From: Alphaproteobacteria bacterium
Lineage (GTDB): Bacteria > Pseudomonadota > Alphaproteobacteria > Micropepsales > Micropepsaceae
Direction of reading: 5' to 3'
Length of the DNA stretch: 9,257 nucleotides
Assembly: GCA_003451645.1 (NCBI GenBank)
Contig: DMER01000237.1
Coordinates: 12,773-22,029 of the forward strand
Every line of letters starts with the position of its first letter. The first letter of the stretch is position 1. The position numbers and the translations under genes were made by a program. Below the pieces are notes generated by a model. The model was not told the origin of the DNA. It saw only the letters and a list, made by a program, of their open reading frames with translations, and searched no databases. Shown piece by piece: positions 6,711 to 9,257 of this stretch.

Positions 6711-6716
6711 ACTCTT

Positions 6717-6857
6717 ATGGCTTCAGCATTCATAGGCGCCGGACTCATTTTGGCGGCTGGGTTCCTCTCAGGCTACGCGGTCAGGTCAGTGGTTTCATGG
6801 ACGCAGCGCCAAAAGCGGCGCGCGCATGTGAAAGCTGAAACCGCTCCGGGTACATAA
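6717..6857 (+). CDS. Tiny single-helix membrane protein A (46 aa) with basic tail
   Basis: Start ATG 6717 behind GGAG; stop TAA 6855-6857. The N-terminal MASAF leads straight into a hydrophobic helix, GAGLILAAGFLSGYAVRSVV, followed by a basic tail (SWTQRQKRRAHVKAE). The positive-inside rule predicts N-out, C-in with the basic end in the cytoplasm. The helix holds G-x3-G (GFLSG), a helix-packing pattern. It resembles the product of the next gene (GF-x2-G-x-A-x-R-x2-VS shared), which argues that both are real and duplicated. A GTG at 6666 would give 63 aa with an extra basic N-terminus. The function is not recognised; a small membrane regulator, a toxin-like peptide or a membrane accessory of the neighbouring particle cluster are open possibilities. 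Confidence 0.65.
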   Translation: MASAFIGAGLILAAGFLSGYAVRSVVSWTQRQKRRAHVKAETAPGT

Positions 6858-6860
6858 AAC

Positions 6861-7022
6861 ATGGAGGACGCCTCCGCGACAGAAGGCATTCCTCTGCTGC
6901 TCCAAATCGTGGTGCCCGCCGTGCTATTTGCGGTGGGGTTTGCGGGTGGATTTGCTTACCGTGCTTATGTATCGCGCCGGCGCAAGAGCCGTGCGCGTTC
7001 ATCGTTTCACGATTCCATTTAA
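6861..7022 (+). CDS. Tiny single-helix membrane protein B (53 aa), paralogue of A
   Basis: ATG 6861 to TAA 7020-7022, starting 3 nt after the stop of A. An acidic N-terminus (MEDASATEG) precedes a hydrophobic segment (IPLLLQIVVPAVLFAVGFAG), then GFAYRAYVSRRRKSRARS, a strongly basic tail, ending FHDSI. Aligned with A over LILAAGFLSGYAVRSVVS versus VLFAVGFAGGFAYRAYVS, eight positions are identical (A, G, F, G, A, R, V, S), and both keep G-x3-G and the basic tail. No good Shine-Dalgarno precedes the ATG, so it probably relies on coupling with A. The charge pattern (acidic outside, basic inside) again predicts N-out, C-in. I do not recognise a function. The paralogy and shared topology make it more likely to be a gene than a chance ORF. 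Confidence 0.62.
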   Translation: MEDASATEGIPLLLQIVVPAVLFAVGFAGGFAYRAYVSRRRKSRARSSFHDSI

Positions 7023-7081
7023 TGCGCTTTTGCGTGCATTAGGGGCTTCACCGCAGCACGTCCTTTGCGCAACACTATGGA

Positions 7082-8239
7082 ATGCGTTCATTCCAGCTTC
7101 CATTCACGTTCGATGTCAGTCCCGCGCCACAGGGCTTGAACCAGCTCCGGCATGAGGTGCGCAGTTTTCTGGCGCGGGAATTGCCGGGCAAGGATGCCGT
7201 GCTGCGCGCGCAAGGCTGGTCGGGTTTCGACCCAGAATTCTCCAGGAGGCTTGGCGCACGTGGCTGGATCGGCATGGCGTGGCCGAAACAGTATGGCGGA
7301 CATGCGCGCACGGCGCTGGAGCGCTATACCATCATCGAAGAGTTGCTAGCGGGCGAGGCGCCTGTCTCGGCGCATTGGGTTGCGGACCGCCAGTCTGGGC
7401 CACTGCTCATCCGCTATGGCAATACCCGGCAGCAGCAGATCTTGCCGCAGATCGCGCGCGGGGAGGTGTATTTCGCCATCGGCATGAGCGAGCCGGACGC
7501 AGGGTCTGATCTCGCGGCGGTACGCACACGCGCGGTGCGCGAGGCGGATGGCTGGCGTGTCACGGGCCGCAAGATCTGGTCGAGCCTGGCGCATAAGGCG
7601 CATTATATGATTGCGCTGTTCCGTACGGGCGAAAGCGCGAATGAACGCAATGCGGGCTTATCTCAGTTTCTCGTCGACATGGCGACGCCAGGCATTGAGG
7701 TGCGGCCGATCCCCGATCTGACGGGGGATGTTCATTTCAACGAGGTGACCTTTGATGGAGCCCTTCTGCCGCTGGACGCGCTGATTGGCGCAGAGGGCCA
7801 AGGCTGGGCGCAAGTGACGGCGGAACTGGCCTTTGAAAGATCAGGGCCGGAGCGGTTCCTCTCCGCGATGGCTTTGTTCAAGGAGATTGTGCGTCTGGCA
7901 GGGCCAGAGCCCGGCGAGCGCGCAGCCCACGCGATTGGGCGCCTGAGCGCGCATCTGATGACCTTGCGGCAGATGTCGTTGAGCGTTGCGGCGATGCTGG
8001 AGCGAGGTGCTAACCCTGCCTTGGAGGCCTCCATCGTTAAGGATTTGGGTGCCGTGTTCGAGCAGGAGATCCCCGAGATCGCCAATGGTCTCTTTGGGCG
8101 GGAGTTGGACCCCTTGAGCGCGGATACGGGTGCGCGGGTGCAGGCCTATATGACGCAGATATCACCTGCATTCTCCTTACGCGGAGGAACGCGGGAAATC
8201 CTGCGCGGCATTATCGCCCGTGGCTTGGGGTTGAGGTAG
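7082..8239 (+). CDS. Acyl-CoA dehydrogenase family protein, large subunit type
   Basis: A 385 aa flavoprotein of the acyl-CoA dehydrogenase superfamily, expected to catalyse FAD-dependent alpha,beta-dehydrogenation of an acyl-CoA in the cytoplasm. The N-terminal helical domain contains GWIGMAWPKQYGG; the middle beta domain begins with signature 1, GMSEPDAGSD (134-143), then VTGRKIWSS; the C-terminus ends LRGGTREILRGIIARGLGLR. The medium-chain type catalytic Glu of Y-E-G-T is Gly here (GGT). Glu252 in AFERSGPER aligns with the helix-G catalytic glutamate of isovaleryl-CoA dehydrogenase and is the probable base. The usual Y-x-R-x-R-x-x-F-G segment after that helix is missing but is present in the next gene, so a heteromer is likely. 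ATG 7082 is the first start after an in-frame TAG at 7040 and has a poor ribosome site. The substrate cannot be told from sequence. Confidence 0.92.
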   Translation: MRSFQLPFTFDVSPAPQGLNQLRHEVRSFLARELPGKDAVLRAQGWSGFDPEFSRRLGARGWIGMAWPKQYGGHARTALERYTIIEELLAGEAPVSAHWVADRQSGPLLIRYGNTRQQQILPQIARGEVYFAIGMSEPDAGSDLAAVRTRAVREADGWRVTGRKIWSSLAHKAHYMIALFRTGESANERNAGLSQFLVDMATPGIEVRPIPDLTGDVHFNEVTFDGALLPLDALIGAEGQGWAQVTAELAFERSGPERFLSAMALFKEIVRLAGPEPGERAAHAIGRLSAHLMTLRQMSLSVAAMLERGANPALEASIVKDLGAVFEQEIPEIANGLFGRELDPLSADTGARVQAYMTQISPAFSLRGGTREILRGIIARGLGLR

Positions 8240-8244
8240 GGCTG

Positions 8245-9228
8245 ATGGTAAGCAGCGACTTTGTAACTTTGACCTCGGAAAGCTGCGAACGGGCCTTCGC
8301 GCCTTTGGCAGAGCGGTCTTGCTGGGCGGCGCCTGCCGATCCGGCCGTGTTTGCTCGGGTGTGGGCCACAGTGGAAGCGACAGGCTTTCTGGATATCTTG
8401 ACCATGGATGATAGTCCGTGGGCGGAGCGCGTGGCCGCAACCTTTGCCATTCTGCGGCAGGCGGGACGGTGTTTGCTCAGCGCGCCCTTGGGCGAAACCA
8501 TGGCCGCCCGAATGCTCGCCCGGTCAGCGGGTTTGGCGATCTCTGATGGCCCGGCGGCGCTGGCGATCGGCGATGGTGAGCGGTTCACTCGCGTGCCTTA
8601 TGGCCGCTTTGCGAAGGCCCTGATCTGCGGGATTGCGCCCGAGAATTGGCGGCTGAGCGTCGATGGCATGTCTGTGACGCAAGGAGCCAATCTGGCTAGC
8701 GAGCCGCGCGATGACCTGATGACAAGCGCCAAACCCGAGCGTGATTGGATTCCCCGTCTTGCGGAGGACCCGATGTTGTGGGGTCTTGCCATGCGTGCAG
8801 CGCAAATTGCGGGCGCGCTTGAAGGCATGCTCGCGCTCACAGTCGATTACGCGCGCACGCGAAAGCAATTCGGCCGGCCCATCGGCCAGTTCCAAGCTGT
8901 TCAACAAAATTTGAGCGTGTTTGCAGGCCAGACGGCGGCGGCATCAACAGCCGCGGCCTATGCGTTTTCGGCCGCCGGCACTGCGCAATTCCGGCCAGCT
9001 GCGCTGGCGGCCGCGGTGCGCTGCGGCGAGGCCGCGGGGATATCGACCGCGATCGCGCACCAAACACTTGGCGCAATCGGCATAACCCATGAACATGATC
9101 TGCGCTTTTACACCGCGCGTTTGCACTCTTGGCGCACGGAGTACCAAGCTTCTGCCGCCCCACAGCAATTGGGGCATTGGGCCGCCGCCCACGGCGCAGA
9201 CGGCCTATGGGCGGCGATCACAACTTAG
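8245..9228 (+). CDS. Acyl-CoA dehydrogenase family protein, small (FadE28-like) subunit type
   Basis: A 327 aa protein, shorter than the usual 380-400 aa of the family. The N-terminal helical and middle domains are reduced: the SE-x2-AGSD signature is absent, and the beta domain (ALAIGDGERFTRVPYGRFA to SVDGMSVTQGA) is small. The C-terminal domain is well kept, with YARTRKQFGRPIGQFQAVQQ (202-221), which supplies the Arg/Phe contacts to FAD in this family, and HQTLGAIGITHEHDLRFYTA (272-291), typical of FadE28-like small subunits. GAGG at 8233-8236 lies 8 nt before the ATG, and the gene starts 5 nt after its partner's stop, so co-transcription and complex formation are expected. It probably contributes half of a shared FAD site and may not be catalytic alone. 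The substrate is unknown. Confidence 0.9.
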   Translation: MVSSDFVTLTSESCERAFAPLAERSCWAAPADPAVFARVWATVEATGFLDILTMDDSPWAERVAATFAILRQAGRCLLSAPLGETMAARMLARSAGLAISDGPAALAIGDGERFTRVPYGRFAKALICGIAPENWRLSVDGMSVTQGANLASEPRDDLMTSAKPERDWIPRLAEDPMLWGLAMRAAQIAGALEGMLALTVDYARTRKQFGRPIGQFQAVQQNLSVFAGQTAAASTAAAYAFSAAGTAQFRPAALAAAVRCGEAAGISTAIAHQTLGAIGITHEHDLRFYTARLHSWRTEYQASAAPQQLGHWAAAHGADGLWAAITT

Positions 9229-9230
9229 AG

Positions 9231-9257
9231 CCGTTTCGGTTCGATGGAATCGGAACC
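9231..9257. repeat. Palindromic intergenic element cut by the window end
   Basis: Directly after the stop codon, GGTTCGAT (9238-9245) pairs with ATC (9249-9251) and GAACC (9253-9257), with one unpaired G at 9252 and a GGA loop. The preceding CCGTTTC (9231-9237) would extend the stem if the sequence continues with GAAACGG beyond the window. It is either a transcription terminator-like hairpin for the dehydrogenase operon or one copy of a dispersed REP-like palindrome. I recall similar CCGTTTCGGTT palindromes being common between genes in Alphaproteobacteria. Confidence 0.55.

Larger units (their letters stand above)
6440..6716. other. Intergenic region, lower GC, with a cluster of short inverted repeats
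   Basis: No credible ORF occupies these 277 nt. I counted 85 G+C in the 180 nt of 6481-6660, about 47%, visibly below the flanking genes. The right part holds consecutive dyads: an 8-bp perfect repeat at 6561-6583, a 10-nt palindrome at 6585-6594, GCGAA/TTCGC at 6605-6618, TTGAT/ATCAA at 6621-6636 and GCGCA/TGCGC at 6668-6680. I see no stem followed by a T run on the + strand and no clear -35/-10 pair. It most likely contains the promoter region of the two small genes that follow. Confidence 0.6.

Noticed and set aside
6666..6716. GTG start giving a 63 aa version of small membrane protein A
   Set aside because: ATG 6717 has a well-spaced GGAG and gives a compact protein that matches its paralogue; the GTG lies at a short hairpin without a ribosome site.
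6440..6716. tRNA, att site or CRISPR in the intergenic stretch
   Set aside because: No cloverleaf arms or GGTTCGA-type T-loop, no repeated units of CRISPR length, and no integrase gene nearby in the window.
7021..7040. Imperfect hairpin AATGCGC-TTTT-GCGTGCATT after small protein B as a terminator
   Set aside because: The stem is bulged and no T run follows, so I do not call a terminator; a weak structure or chance is as likely.
7023..7081. Promoter for the acyl-CoA dehydrogenase operon
   Set aside because: A TTGCGT at 7030-7035 resembles a -35 box, but no acceptable -10 lies at 16-18 nt; a promoter is expected here or upstream but cannot be pointed to.
7152..7509. Alternative-frame + strand ORFs within the first acyl-CoA dehydrogenase gene
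   Set aside because: They lie fully inside a clear family member and have no motif of their own.

Overview
The window comes from an alphaproteobacterial chromosome. Its first two thirds hold the 3' end of a gene transfer agent (GTA) or GTA-like tail gene cluster, in the order known from the Rhodobacter capsulatus GTA (RcGTA): gp12 (last residues only), gp13 hub, gp14 NlpC/P60 peptidase, gp15 megatron, then a DUF2793 protein. Gene order, lengths and diagnostic motifs (TDHD and four spaced cysteines in gp13, DCLGLV in gp14, TELGCPAVDKG in gp15, QAQKHVT in DUF2793) support this. Coding DNA is GC-rich and all convincing genes are on the + strand. I cannot place the organism below class from the sequence.

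Layout: 1-5260 is a tightly coupled baseplate operon with ATGA overlaps at 27-30 and 902-905, a 3-nt gap before the megatron gene, and an 8-nt overlap between megatron and DUF2793 (5253-5260). After a 41-nt gap with a strong Shine-Dalgarno comes a trio of small genes (5825-6439): a one-helix membrane protein, a second membrane-anchored protein coupled to it by GTGA, and a putative lipoprotein whose start is nested out of frame in the second gene. This resembles a phage holin/spanin lysis cassette, though no endolysin is visible.

A non-coding stretch (6440-6716, about 47% GC in its middle) carries a dense run of short inverted repeats. It precedes two tiny genes (6717-6857 and 6861-7022) encoding paralogous single-helix proteins with a G-x3-G helix and a basic tail; the second is only 53 codons.

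From 7082 the content becomes metabolic: two adjacent acyl-CoA dehydrogenase genes (385 and 327 aa) 5 nt apart. Each lacks a signature motif that the other keeps, which suggests an obligate heteromer of the type described for mycobacterial steroid side-chain enzymes. The window ends inside a palindromic element just after the second stop codon.

How the parts work together: gp12-gp15 and DUF2793 should form the distal tail, baseplate and receptor-contact structures of a tailed particle, with gp14 cutting peptidoglycan during entry. The small membrane and lipoprotein genes may serve particle release. The acyl-CoA dehydrogenases appear to be an unrelated neighbouring operon.
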